Of a stretch of DNA of 64,000 nucleotides, positions 10,924-21,760 are shown piece after piece. Made by a program: the position numbers and the translations under genes. Source of the DNA: Plantago major (taxonomy: Eukaryota > Streptophyta > Magnoliopsida > Lamiales > Plantaginaceae); assembly GCA_026545765.1 (NCBI GenBank), contig CM048839.1:14756566-14820565 (forward strand), written 5' to 3'. Every line of letters starts with the position of its first letter. Within the stretch, counting starts at the first letter, position 1. Under the pieces are notes generated by a model. That model made no database searches, was not told the DNA's origin, and saw only the letters and a list, made by a program, of their open reading frames with translations.

Positions 10924-12878
10924 TTACTTGCTAGAGAACACGAAAAGTCGTTGCTTGGGCGGAATTCTTTTGAGGTGATTCGGTTTCCAACCACTCGGTA
11001 GCCTTTTCCCTATTGCTTTAGGTTTCCTTCCTCTCCGTTGTGCTAGGAATGGCTCGTCCACGAACGATTGTGATGCATTTGAATTGTCGAAATACAATCT
11101 CATTTCATCCTCCGTGGCAGTCTCGCTGCGGTCCGTCATGATGAAAAGCGATCCTTTATACTCTGCTTTGTCTAGTCTCGGCGGTTCCCCATGAAGAGTT
11201 CTCGAACACGTTTACATCGTGAACGGTCGTGACAGTCCTCCTGTTTTGCAGCTTCACATGCAATTGACATGCGCACATTAATCCAAAAGTTGTAAACAGT
11301 ATGTGATCGCAATCACTTGGATCATTGTCTATTTCTTTGACCAATTTCTCGATGGCGGGATGTGAAAGCACACCTCCGAGTTTATTGAAGATCGGCATTG
11401 TTGATGTGGAATGAGGGACGATATTAAGAGATCTCTCAAACTGTGTGCGGATTTCATCAAAATGCATTCGAAGTAGGCCATTTAACCCGGGAATAGACGG
11501 TGGAACTTCTGATTTGAAGGACCCAACCACAACTTGTACCTAGCGTGAGCACCTTCGACTCTGCAAATAATTTACATTGTTGAATGTCAGTTTCGGCATA
11601 ACTGTAATTATTACAAAATAAGCTAAACTAAGGTATGAGTGGTGGAATAAATGAAGGAATAACCTGTTGGTCGTGTTAGTTCCATAGTGTAGGATGTTCT
11701 TTGTCCACGCCTGGACAAATCGGCCTGATATGGATCGACCATTGGTTCCGTACATAGGCCATACAACTTTGGATGCCTATGCCATACCTCGCCATTTACG
11801 CAACTGCTCATAGAGTTCCTCGGTGTTTGCATGCACGATGTGATCCCATCTGGATTTGATTACGGGTTGATACTTAGTACCTACCATCTTGGATAAGTGA
11901 GCCTGCACATCCTTTGAGATGTGTCTCAAAGCGATGGGTGTCTTTATACGGAAAGACAAGTTTAATCGCATTCATTTCCGCTAACTCTCGCCGGTAACAA
12001 ATACCCCGGTGATACACCACATTGACAAACAACACCGTAATTGTTTAAGCCCCAAACATAACTTGAAGTCCTTTCGTTGGATAGGAAAATGAAGGCTATG
12101 TGATAGTTTTGCCCGATGGGTAAGGCATGATAGTTCCACCAGCGGCATGTCGTACAAATTAAGTCTTGTCGTTGCATCCATCACGACGACTTGCGGGAAC
12201 AAGCGGATCGACTCCTTGTATTTGGATGAGATAAGAAAATTCCCTCGAATATGTTGGTACCCTCCACTTACGAATGTGTATATATGTAATGGTTTCTTCT
12301 CGAGTTCCTCGAAATACACCATTGGGGCTAGGATCCCATCTCCAAGCGTTGATATTTAAAATTGACATTGTATATTTGTCGTAGGTTAGTACATGTGCGA
12401 AAATCACCTTAACTTGATCGAGAATTTGTCTAGGTGCCATTCCACTTGACATCTCAATCACCGGTCGTACTTTTAGCGATGAGCTTGGTGGCGAGCGTGT
12501 GCCCATGGGGGGAATTCCCAAGTGCATGATTGTGTTTCTCGTGGCCCTCTCTGAGAAACACTCTCCACACCCCCGGATACCTCTCGTGCAGCTTAACCTC
12601 AAATGGACACTTGACTTTCTTTGACCAGTGGAACTTGGATTTTACTTGGATCGATTGAAGCCGTGTTTACGTATTCACCACCTCGCTCACAACCCGTATA
12701 GCGTGTCTTGCTTTGAATGTGAGATCGTGAAAAATATATTGTTTTGGACACGAATATCTAGCACCCAGTTTCTCTGACTTCGAGTATCAAAAGTCTGATT
12801 ATTTTAAAAAAATGAACTACAATCGGGGAATTCAGGTTCACCGTCGGATGAAATATATGAATCCGGGGCGTGACTCAT
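10924..12878 (-). pseudogene. MULE transposase, FAR1/MURA type, frame-broken
   Basis: Reading on the minus strand from ATG at 12876-12878 (MSHAPDSYISSDGEPEF) to a stop at 10924, pieces of one transposase appear in shifting frames. The MULE domain is marked by MDATTRLNLYDMPLVEL near 12178, whose aspartate is the first of the catalytic DDE triad, followed in another frame by IAFIFLSNE and VWGL. Further on are RWDHIVHANTEELYEQL near 11840, VWHRHPKLYGL, AWTKNILHYGTNTTNR near 11700, and a SWIM-like zinc segment CDHILFTTFGLMCACQL near 11311. The C-terminus GRKPKAIGKRLPSGW is basic. Such proteins cut and paste Mutator-like elements by binding their TIRs. There are several frameshifts and stops, so it is inactive as read; part of the damage may be sequence error. 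It is divergent to the plant mobile domain gene at 13393. Confidence 0.8.
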
Positions 12879-13124
12879 TGTGTTTTTTAAGTGTTTAGAA
12901 TATGATTAGTGTTTCGGGTTTCAAGTGTTTAGAATATGATTAGTCAGGGACCATTTGTTAGAAAGGTGAATGAATTGAATATGATTAGGTAGGGACCATT
13001 TTATAGAAAATGAATGAATTGAAAATGTACCTCAGTTGATTGTGTTAGTGTTGTACTAGAAACATACCGTGAATCGAAAAAATGGGATATATTTGTCATT
13101 AAAACGGACAAAGCCAGAACAATT

Positions 13125-13212
13125 GCATACATGAATTGTCCCGGATGGGACAATTCATGCATGCTTTGTCCTTCTTGCTTTGTCCTTAAAGACAAAGCAA
13201 GGACAAAGCATG
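13125..13212. repeat. Two adjacent strong hairpins in the divergent promoter region
   Basis: Hairpin A has 18-bp arms at 13125-13142 and 13147-13164 with one mismatch and a 4-base loop. Hairpin B has arms at 13161-13184 and 13191-13212, made of two TTTGTC-containing modules with a 2-base bulge and a 6-base loop. A further CATGCTTTGTC follows at 13214. They lie between the two divergent MULE genes. Confidence 0.75.
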
Positions 13213-13277
13213 CCCATGCTTTGTCACCCTTGAGAAGTATCGAGGTGATTTGACCCTTGGATCTGGTCGTTTTTCCC

Positions 13278-13287
13278 TATAAATACT
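13278..13287 (+). promoter_or_regulatory. TATA box of the plant mobile domain gene
   Basis: CTATAAATAC lies 106 bp before the ATG at 13393. It is followed by a pyrimidine-rich leader with a repeated TTCTTCACTTAAACA, typical of a plant 5' UTR. Confidence 0.6.
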
Positions 13288-13392
13288 CTACACCTTGTCA
13301 ACAAATTTGCACCACACCATTCTCTTCTTTCTTCTTCACTTAAACATATTATTCTTCTTCACTTAAACACCACCAAATTCTTAAGCATCTAA

Positions 13393-15663
13393 ATGGCAGG
13401 AATCTGGAAGGTAAAGATATGATAAAACATTAATAAACTGTATTAAGATATTTGATTGTTCATGTTTCTCGTCGGATTCTAACACTCCGATCATTCTTAT
13501 TTGATTGTTTCAGCACTTCACTAAGGGCGGTTCATCGAATCGCGGCGGTCCATAAAAAAGCGCCCAGATATCCCACATGTGTCGATCGACAAATATTACG
13601 GGCGATTGAAAGAGATTGATGGAAGGAAAGAGGGCGATGGTTTGCTTGACAAGAGCTCGAAGGTCGTATCGCATGGCGATCGATTTGATTCGGATCGTGA
13701 GAACTTAATAAGGACTCAACGAGTCACCCGACCATTGACAACCAAACAAGGGCAGCACTTGAGCGTGAAATGAATGAGCGAGGGGTAGCGAGTCACCCCG
13801 ACCAATTCGTCTGACGAATATAAATGTCGGCGACACGATTAAATGCGGGCATCGACACATTTTAACGACACAATTGTTCCTATGCTTACGGCGACCAACA
13901 TGGAAGGAAGCTTCGTAATGATCCCACCAATCAACCACAGGAAGAGCTAACACATCTTTGTTGATGGAGGCCCGTCGGATCCGGAGTTATTGAAAGGATT
14001 TCTAGGCCACATTGCTCACTCCATATGGATTGGAAATGTAAGCCATTCCATTCACGATCTTTAAAATCCGACGATTCATATTCACTATAGTTAACTCATT
14101 CTTATTTATTGTTTACTTTAAAATGTCGCGGGATCGCAATATTCTGGGGGTTTCATCAACACAAAAATTGACCAAGTTCAAAGATTATTTGAGCGACAAT
14201 GTCAACAATGTTGTCAACAATGACCTTCTCTCACACTTGCCCACCGTTATGCAGCGAAGATCAACATGCCTTTGATTAGTGCATTTGTTGAGCGGTGGCA
14301 TCCACAACTAATAGCTTTCACTTGCCATTCGGTGAGATGACTATAACTCTGCATGATGTCCATTTTCTATTAGGAATTCACATGCGAGGTCGATGCGGTG
14401 AAGGTGGTGACTCACAACCCGAACAAATCGGGCACTTATTGTCGACTCATATGCAAATGAATGATGCATTGGTGAGAACTGACTACAAAAGTGTAGCCTG
14501 ATTGAGGATGCTTTAAAAGCACAAACTCTACCACCCCATTCACATCTTTGTCATGTACTGTTGTGGTTGTTAGACACATCGTTGTTTGTCGACAAAAGTA
14601 GTACACAGTACCATGGATTTCTACCGTTCCTAAATCAATGGAAGAGGTTCAAGCGTATGCATGGGAATTGCTTGCACTTGATCGGTATAAACGGTTGGGA
14701 ATTGCATCACGTATTATTGCAATCAAATAGATGGATGTCTCTCACTTGTGCGGTTTGCTAGCTCTATATAATTTTACATTTTATCATAACTTGAAAAGAG
14801 AATACATTTTGTTGAAGTCTTTATATGATTTAGGATGTGGATCTACAAGCACTTTCCTTCTTTTGAATCATGGAACTTGGGAACCGTCCACGAAGATCAA
14901 GATGCTCTACATCTTGCATCTGAAGTATGACAATATTGCTTGAATGAAGTATGTCATCACATTTGTCACGCTTGTCTTCATTATGATTGAAACTATGTTA
15001 AAATTATTTAACATACTTACCTCTTATGTAATAGGTTATGTGGACACCATTGGACGTGCGGCGGAGAAGTAGTCCCCATTTCTCAATTTAGAGGAATTAT
15101 TCATTGTTTAAAGATTACGAGGCTTACATGCGGGACCGTGTTATCGCCGATTCGGATATCCCCAACTAATTCCACAACCACTCATCTGACGATAGTTGTC
15201 TCAAGGCCACCAACCGGCATTCTACAAATGTTCATATCACTCAAGACTCCTTGAGAACTTTCAAAGCGTTCGATGATGTAATTTTCATAATCAAGCACTA
15301 CGAGTGCATTACGGATATGAAAGTTTTCCAAACTACAACAAATGGTTTCACTTTCGAGGGCGCGTAGGCGTGACGCCATGACAAACCTTTACTCGAAGAG
15401 AACATTCCGACCATCGAGCATGAATCCTACCGTGGTATGGTTCCTAAACATTCAATACATATACATTACATAGCGTTAGCATTTCATCTCTCAATTCTTA
15501 TTATGGGTCGTTTTTTTTGTAGAGGATACAATGGCTCGGTGTGACTTGCGCATCCTTGGCAAGCAGGCGTTGTATGAGCCAAAATGACGTATTCGACATT
15601 CTCGATGAAATTTGTGAACACTTTAACGATGTTATTCCATCATTACCTAGTCATGACATGTAA
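13393..15663 (+). pseudogene. Plant mobile domain (PMD) protein carried by the MULE, frame-broken
   Basis: ATG 13393 opens MAGIWK, then a GT-AG intron at 13411-13513, then HFTKGGSSNRGGP, after which the frame breaks. Later pieces match the plant mobile domain (aminotransferase-like domain family, Pfam PF10536): GGPSDPELLKGFLGHIAHSI near 13970, the family hallmark FHLPFGEMTITLHDVHFLLG near 14313, FVDKSSTQYHGFLPFLNQW near 14590, and WIYKHFPSFE-type residues near 14840. The end is NDVFDILDEICEHF then a stop at 15661-15663. PMD proteins include the Arabidopsis MAIN/MAIL proteins, which act in transposon silencing, and PMD domains are also known inside transposons. Here the gene is inside the element's TIRs with its own TATA box, divergent from the transposase. 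It has multiple frameshifts, so it is called a pseudogene. Confidence 0.75.
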
Positions 15664-15779
15664 TATTTTCGATTCAAGTTCGTTCGTCCGTGTTCAAGTT
15701 GTAATCAATTTCGATTCAAGTTTGAATATAATATTGAGAAATATATATACCGGTTTGAATATATATATATTTAGAAAAA

Positions 15780-16073
15780 AAAAGAAAAAAAAATTCGGAC
15801 CGGGAAATTTTTTCTTTTTATGTATATATAGTGTTCAAATATTTAGGTATTTTATAATTTTGTTCCAATAAGCAAAGTTTGTTAAAAAATTTCGATGTTT
15901 TTAATTGTTGTAATTCGGGATGAATCGTGCATGTTAATGTTATTGTGTTCGCGTAAACGAGTTATTACGATTTTACGTTAATGTTATGCGATTTTTTTAA
16001 GTTAGGGGCATTTTGGGCAAGTACTCAAATAATTGGTGCTGCGTTTAGCCGAATTGGTGCTGCGTTTAACAAC
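15780..16073. repeat. Right TIR of the MULE
   Basis: Inverted partner of 9843-10120. Near its outer end AATTGGTGCTGCGTTTA occurs twice in tandem (about 16031 and 16052). Confidence 0.8.
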
Positions 16074-16589
16074 TCTCAAAAGGAAATGGAAAGAAAGAAA
16101 ATCAAATGCATCTATTCCAACTCAGTAATGCATTTTCTTCTCTTACTCGGTGTCGATTTCAACATGACAGATGAAACCGTTCCAACTTGTCTTCTCTTAC
16201 TCCTGGTCGATTTCAACATTTTTGAGAAGTCAATTCCAATAAATTTTCTCGTGGTCAATTTAACTTTTTAGGAGGGCCATTCCAATGAAAAATTAATATG
16301 GCACGGAGATAACTCATATTAGGCACAAGTTGAAACCTTTGATACCATATGTTAAATTGAACCATAATCCCTATAAAATCACTGTTAAGGGATATAATTA
16401 TCCAACTTATATATCTGATTTGATTTGCACCATCACATGATATATTCTAATATCTTTATAACATAATTCATCTAATTCAAAAACTCGAATTTATATACAG
16501 GTGAGAAATTTAGTCATCTGTATTAATTATTCAATAAAATAGTCAGTACATGTATACACTTATGAGCTAATAATTAAATCCGAAGAGAT
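16074..16589. other. Direct repeat R, copy 2, right part, then spacer
   Basis: AAATCAAATGCAT near 16097 resumes the homology to 2125-2140 that was interrupted by the MULE. The rest is AT-rich with no gene; a 96-codon frame at 15981-16271 runs out of the TIR and is not supported. Confidence 0.5.
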
Positions 16590-16985
16590 GAAATGAAATG
16601 AAAAGAAGGCATATTTCTTTTGACTAATTCTTGACAGATGAAGCATACATTAATGGATGTAAATAATTTCCATTCCAGCTCCTAGTGATAAATGATAACG
16701 ATACAAGTTGACATTCCTCCATGCACAAACAACCCAGCTAAGAGGCTGCTACTTGACAACTTTTGGACTTACGGTTTAATTCGATCTAACAACAATACTT
16801 ATGTTTTGACTTTCGATATTACATTATTATTTTTTGTTATTTGGAAAACAACGTCCCAATTTAAAAAAATTATGTGGGAAATTAAACTGTGGAGACCCAT
16901 GCATGAATTTCTGCACCTTTTGACACATTACAGGACGTGGTTTAATTAATATTCTAGCTAGTCTCCCTTTGATCAACTAAACGGG
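16590..16985 (+). repeat. Gene-less third copy (U3) of the upstream module of the tandem gene
   Basis: Homologous to 2935-3260 and 6070-6430. Shared strings include GCATTAATGGATGTAAATAATTT-type sequence, ACAAGTTGACATTC, GAGGCTGCTACTT, TTTTGACTTTCGATATTAC, CACATTACAGGACGTGGTTT and CTCCCTTTGATCAACTAAA. The promoter and gene that follow in U1 and U2 are missing here. Confidence 0.75.
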
Positions 16986-17079
16986 TTTATAATTAGAGCT
17001 CTGTCTCCTGAGAGATGCCTACCTAGGAGAGACAGAGAGACTTAAAACAATTACATCATAACATAAAAATGGTAAGTTT

Positions 17080-17156
17080 CGCGGGTCGACCCGCGGATTT
17101 AAAAAAAAAAAAAAAAGAATAGCATCCATGGCTGCTTACAACCAAGCAGCCATGGC
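17080..17156. repeat. Short palindromes flanking an A-tract
   Basis: CGCGGGTCGACCCGCG at 17080-17095 is a perfect 16-bp palindrome. CCATGGCTGCTT at about 17128 and AAGCAGCCATGG at about 17146 form a 12-bp hairpin. A poly(A) tract separates them. No gene is visible. Confidence 0.6.
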
Positions 17157-17979
17157 TGTCAAACTCTAAACAGCAGGCTCGCTGCTTCTAGGAGCGAGCT
17201 TGCTCGCTGCATTGCCGTCCATGAATGGAGCTTTTCATGAAAGTTTGAAAAAAAAAAAAAAAATTAGATCTAAATTTTTTGAATTGATTTCGAATTGATT
17301 GCAATTGTGTTTTGAAGGTTGTTAAGCCCCTGTAATATAAGCTTATTAAAAAAAAAAAAAATTTTGAAGACACTTTTAGGTGGATTTAGATTATTAGAAT
17401 GCTTATTTTTTATTTGATTTGGTAAATATTAGAAAGAATAGAGTATGTTATTGGAGAATTTGACAAAAGATAGGGATGAATTTGCAATTTTCAAATAGTA
17501 TTAAGGTTTATTCATAAATGCTTAAAGGTTTATATAGTACATGATCAAGGTTATTGTATATTATTGTACATGTTTATTAAGGGTTTTTTTTTTTTTTATT
17601 ATTTGATATGCAAGATGTTAATATGTGAGAAATTGTTAATGTTTTAATGAGAAACATTAATGGTTTATATGAAGAGCGGAAAAGGTTTATCGTAAAATGT
17701 ACGAGTTTTATACGATGTATGTAGTAGGGTTTAGTACTATATACTGTGCAAGTAGTTATATTATCGTTAAAATGGTTAAGGTTTATGTGAAAAATAGTTA
17801 ATTAAGGTTTTAATAAGTAATGATTAAGGTTTATGTTTAGGTTGCTTAATTTGTCGAACATGTTCAAAATTTCTCCTCTTAATGTATAAGTTTTATGCTT
17901 GTTGTTGTTGAGGTTTCTTTGATTAGTTGATAAGGGTAATTGAAGCATATCATATTAAGAAAAGGGTGAACCACATAAC
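17157..17979. other. AT-rich spacer
   Basis: Several A- and T-homopolymer runs, no recognisable gene. The text AAGGTTTAT recurs on the plus strand, a degenerate relative of the repeat that follows. Confidence 0.45.
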
Positions 17980-19130
17980 CACGACATGAAATACAAATTA
18001 AAGTTATTATACAAAAATGTAAAGGTTCAGGTGTAACATTGTAAATGTTCTGTCATTACATATAAACCTTAGCAGAAACATACAATAACCTAAAACATTT
18101 TACAAATAAACCTTAACAATTTTTCAAAAGAAACTTTACCATTAGAACTTAACAAGATTAGAAGTAAAAATATATTACACCCTTAATTAGGCTTTAGGGT
18201 TTGGGATGGGGTATAGGACGTGTCGATGCAATTGAAGTATTCTAAAATCCTATATGGGAAATGGTGAACCCTAAAAGCCCCAATTAGGTTTGTCGGGGTC
18301 ACTGAAGCAGTCTAAAACCCTATGGAGAAAATGACGAACCCTAAAAGCCGTATTGATACATAAAACACAAATTTAAACCTTAACAAAAATCTGATAACCT
18401 ACAACATTTTAAACATAAATCTTAACCATTGTTTAAAAGAACCTTAACAATTTTTCTAAAACCCTATAGAGGAAATGGTGAACCCTAAAAACCCCTTACA
18501 CATATGTAAACACCCTTAGGGTCTGACGCCCTTAATTAGGGCTTAGGGTTGAGGATGGGTATAGGTCCGGCCTGTACCCATCCTCAACCCTAAGCCCTAA
18601 TTAAGGGTTTCTCTGGGGTCATTGAAGCATTTTAAAACCATATGAAGGACATGGTGAATCCTAAAACCCCCTTAATACATGAGACACAAATTTAGGTTAT
18701 TATGCAGAAGTATGCAGAAGGGTAAAGGTTTAAGTGTAACCTTGTAAAGGTTCAATCAATACATAAACCTTAGTAGGAATATACAATAACCTAAAACATT
18801 CTAAACATAAACCCCAACCACTTGAACTTAACTAGATTAACGCTGAAAAATATCTCACGCCCTTAAATAGAAACCCTGCCCTAATTAAGCGTTGTCGGGG
18901 GTCAGGGGTCACTAAAGCATTCTAAAACCCTATGGAGTAAATGGTAAACCCCAAAACCCTTTAATACATGAGACACAAATTTAGGTTATTATGCAGAAGT
19001 ATGCAGAAGGGTAAAGGTTTAACTGTAACCTTGTAAAGGTTCAATCAATACATAAACCTTAGCAGGAACACACAATAACCTAAAACATTCAAAACATAAA
19101 CCTAACAAGTTTCAAAATCTCTACTATCAA
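17980..19130. repeat. Tandem repeat of about 290-370 bp with telomere-like motifs
   Basis: Units begin near 17980, 18352, 18672 and 18961. The last two are the closest, sharing TTAATACATGAGACACAAAT, GGTTATTATGCAGAAGTATG, TAACCTTGTAAAGGTTCAAT and CAATAACCTAAAACATTC at a spacing of 289 bp. Between units are many AACCCTAAA, TTAGGGTTT and CCTTAAC strings resembling the plant telomere repeat CCCTAAA but not in tandem register. No reading frame is kept. Confidence 0.75.
18529..18607. repeat. Perfect 33-bp hairpin
   Basis: 18529-18561 and 18575-18607 are exact inverted complements of 33 bp. The 13-base spacer 18562-18574 (TAGGTCCGGCCTG) can pair AGG with CCT as well, leaving a 5-base loop. It sits inside the tandem repeat. 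Confidence 0.9.
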
Positions 19131-20283
19131 ACACTAATTGAACATCTGTAAAAATAACTATTAAATCATAATAATTCACATTTATACATCTTGAAAGAGT
19201 ATACAAAGTTCACAAAATGTCAGAATACATGTGCTAGTACTATTCCTATCACTATATTTAGCTAGCTTTAGAAAAGCCTTGCATGGACTTTTGCTGCTAC
19301 CTATAGTCACCACCATCCTCATAATTACAAACAATATGCTATGAAAGATCATGTTTACTACTACTATAATCAAGTTTACTGCCTACTCTGGGAACAAAAG
19401 TAAAATAAAAATCATCAAAACAAGAGAGGCAAAGTTTATTTGACAACATGGATCAAGTCGCACAATCGCCTTCAAAGTAAACATTGATGAACAGTAAATC
19501 AACATCCATCTAAACCGAAATTTCAACATCTTGAACATAGCATATCCGTCCTCATATCCACGCAACAAATTTCCACTTCTATCACGAACCAATATACCCA
19601 ATCACCTATACCAGCTTTTTGCATGTACATCTACCTGCTAACACCACAAATTTCTTGGATCAGTGAAAACTGGGATAAGGCGAAAACTGAAAGCAGGAAG
19701 AAAAGCTAATTGGATGATTCAAGCCGGTAAGGAATTCTTGGATGGAGGACCGTCGGATGGCGAAATCAGGGCTTGTAACTCTCAATTCTTGAGAATGACG
19801 GCAGAAGAAAGCTTTGGAGCTGTGGGAGTTGGGTAAATCCATGGGTCTGCTAGAGGAAAGAGAAAGCTATTGGAAGAATGGGAGAAGAGGATTTGGATGA
19901 AGGATCTGTTTTGGGTGATGAAAATCAGGTTAATTTATGCGGATAGTTAGTTTGAACATAAGAGGATCGGTCTAGGAGGAAGGTCCAAGAAAAGTGAAAT
20001 TAGAGAATTACTACTTTGTCCATTTATCAGACTGAAACAGTTGAATTGCTCTTATCTTGGATATAAAGGTTTGGTTTCTGTTAATTTGGCCTGCGATTGC
20101 TCTTTTATCTGAAAGTTGTGCTTGCATCATTAGCTTGCTACTGAGTTGCTTTTTGAGATAAAGTTTCAATAGCTTTAGCTTATAATACAATCAATTTCAA
20201 TATTATAGATCCCTTTTACAAGCTCTACCTGTACATTTCGGAACCCATTTTAGAAGAGGTTATCTGTACAAAATTGTTTGAAG
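19131..20283. other. Region upstream of the AVT6-like gene
   Basis: Short frames on the minus strand (19182-19373, 19383-19601, 19660-19842) show no recognisable domain. The last 300 bp before 20284 may hold the 5' leader of the transporter gene, but I cannot place a transcription start. Confidence 0.4.
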
Positions 20284-21760
20284 ATGACAATTGTAAATGT
20301 TAAGTCTACAAAGGAAAAGAGGTCAAGGAAGAGTAAGAAGGCAATTGTTGACGAGAAATCTCCATTGTTGCCCTCTAAGCACGATGAGGATGCTGGTTTT
20401 GATGAGTTCAATGGAGCTTCGTTCAGTGGGGCTGTGTTTAACCTCTCTACAACGATTGTTGGTGCTGGAATCATGTCTCTGCCTGCCACTATGAAGGTGT
20501 TGGGGCTTATCCCTGGGATTTGTGCAATCATCTTTATGGCCTTCTTGACAGAATCTTCGATTGAGTTCTTGCTGAGGTTTAGCCGTGCAGCAAAATCAGT
20601 TTCTTATGGAGGTCTTATGGATGATTCCTTTGGGAAGTATGGCAGGATGATGATTCAACTGTGTGTACTGGTCAACAACATTGGTGTGCTTGTTGTATAT
20701 ATGATTATCATAGGTATATCTATCTCTTCCATTAATATGAGTTGTGTTTTCTCTGTGTAGCAGTGTAGATTAGAGATCCATGTGTTGCTTGTTTATTCTC
20801 GATTGAGTGGTACTTATGGTGCTTTGTTGGTGAAGGTGATGTGCTTTCTGGAACATCGTCTGGTGGGGTTCATCATGCGGTGTATTGGAAGCTTGGTTCG
20901 GAGAGCAGTGGTGGAATAGCCGATTTTTGGTGCTTCTTATCACCACGATTTGCATCTTCGCCCCATTGGCGAGCTTAAAGAGAATTGGTGAGTCTTACAG
21001 CTGGTTATGGACCTAATTGGATAGTATGTATCATAGTAGTACCCATTATGATGCTTATTTACCTTTATGTTGTCTGGCAACTTAGATAACTTATAGCAGA
21101 ATCAGGCTCCCTAAAATCCATCATATTGCTAATTAAGCTAAGAAGGCGGAAGTTGAGATGAAAACCTATCAAATCAGTTCCTATATTTTGGATATGGCAA
21201 CAACAGAGATGGGGTCTCATATAAATTCCTGAAGTAGCCATGCACAAAATTGTTTCAGCTTAAACTAGAAGTGGGGATAAAATAGGTGAACAGATTTTGT
21301 AATATTACGAGATAGAGACCCCAAAAGTGTTTAGGGAGTAGTTTGCAAGCAAGTTTATGTAAATAAATTTAGTAGATCTGCTGCGAGTTATATTAGTGGA
21401 TATGTTTTGCAATTTAATGTCTTGCTTATTTCTAGCAAAAGCAAGGATTGAGCATTTCTTCTTTATGGTTTAGTTGCTTCTCAAAAGTACAGGCTAGATT
21501 TTAGCTTCTCATCTCAAATGTGTTGTAGCTGACTCTTTCTTTCGTTTGCTTTGCAGATTCCCTAAGAAACACATCTGCTTTATCAGTTGCTCTGGCTGTT
21601 GTATTCCTTGTTATCACTGTCGGGATTACGGTCTTCAAGTTGATAAATGGAACAATTCTAATGCCTAGATTGTTTCCCGAGGTTGCTGGTGTGACATCAA
21701 TCTTCAATCTTTTCACCGTAGTTCCTGTTCTTGTCACTGCATTCATCTGCCATTACAATG
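20284..21760 (+). pseudogene. AVT6-like: AVT6-type vacuolar amino-acid transporter, 5' three exons only
   Basis: Exon 1 (20284-20713) encodes an acidic, polar start with the SPLLPSK motif, then FNGASFSGAVFNLSTTIVGA and GIMSLPATMKVLGLIPG, the first membrane segments of the amino acid/auxin permease (AAAP) family, AVT6 subgroup, which export amino acids from the vacuole. Exon 2 (20836-20987) holds GDVLSGTSSGGVHHA and, one frame over, LEAWFGEQWWN and LLITTICIFAPLASLKRI. One base is missing near 20878 (GCGGT where GC-N-GGT is expected), which shifts the frame. Exon 3 (21557-21760) reads DSLRNTSALSVALAVVFLVI through LFTVVPVLVTAFICHYN. The phases of all three exons agree if that single base is restored. 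After HYN the next donor is GC (ATG|GCATGC) and no later exon is found; roughly the second half of the usual length of about 440 residues is absent. A solo LTR follows at 21902. Confidence 0.8.

Larger units (their letters stand above)
9843..16073. mobile_element. Mutator-like element (MULE) with long TIRs, about 6.2 kb
   Basis: 9882-10120 and 15780-16032 are long inverted repeats: GAGTACTTGCCCAAAATGCC at the left and GGCATTTTGGGCAAGTACTC at the right, with homology running inward through GTTTACGCGAACACAATAAC and ATGCACGATTCATCCCGAAT to an A-rich tract. Weaker homology extends outward to about 9843 and 16073, where each side carries a two-copy motif (CAATGG/GGTGCTGCGTTTA type). The flanks ACACTAAAAAGGAA (left) and AACTCTCAAAAGGAA (right) are similar, consistent with an old 9-10 bp target duplication. 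It encodes a FAR1-type transposase on the minus strand and a plant mobile domain protein on the plus strand, both broken. Exact ends are inferred. Confidence 0.8.

Noticed and set aside
9843-16073. Reading the MULE as a CACTA or hAT element
   Set aside because: The TIRs are far too long, ends are not CACTA or CAGGG-type, and the transposase motifs are MULE/FAR1 type.
21501-21746. 81-codon minus-strand frame over AVT6 exon 3
   Set aside because: Antisense shadow of a conserved exon.
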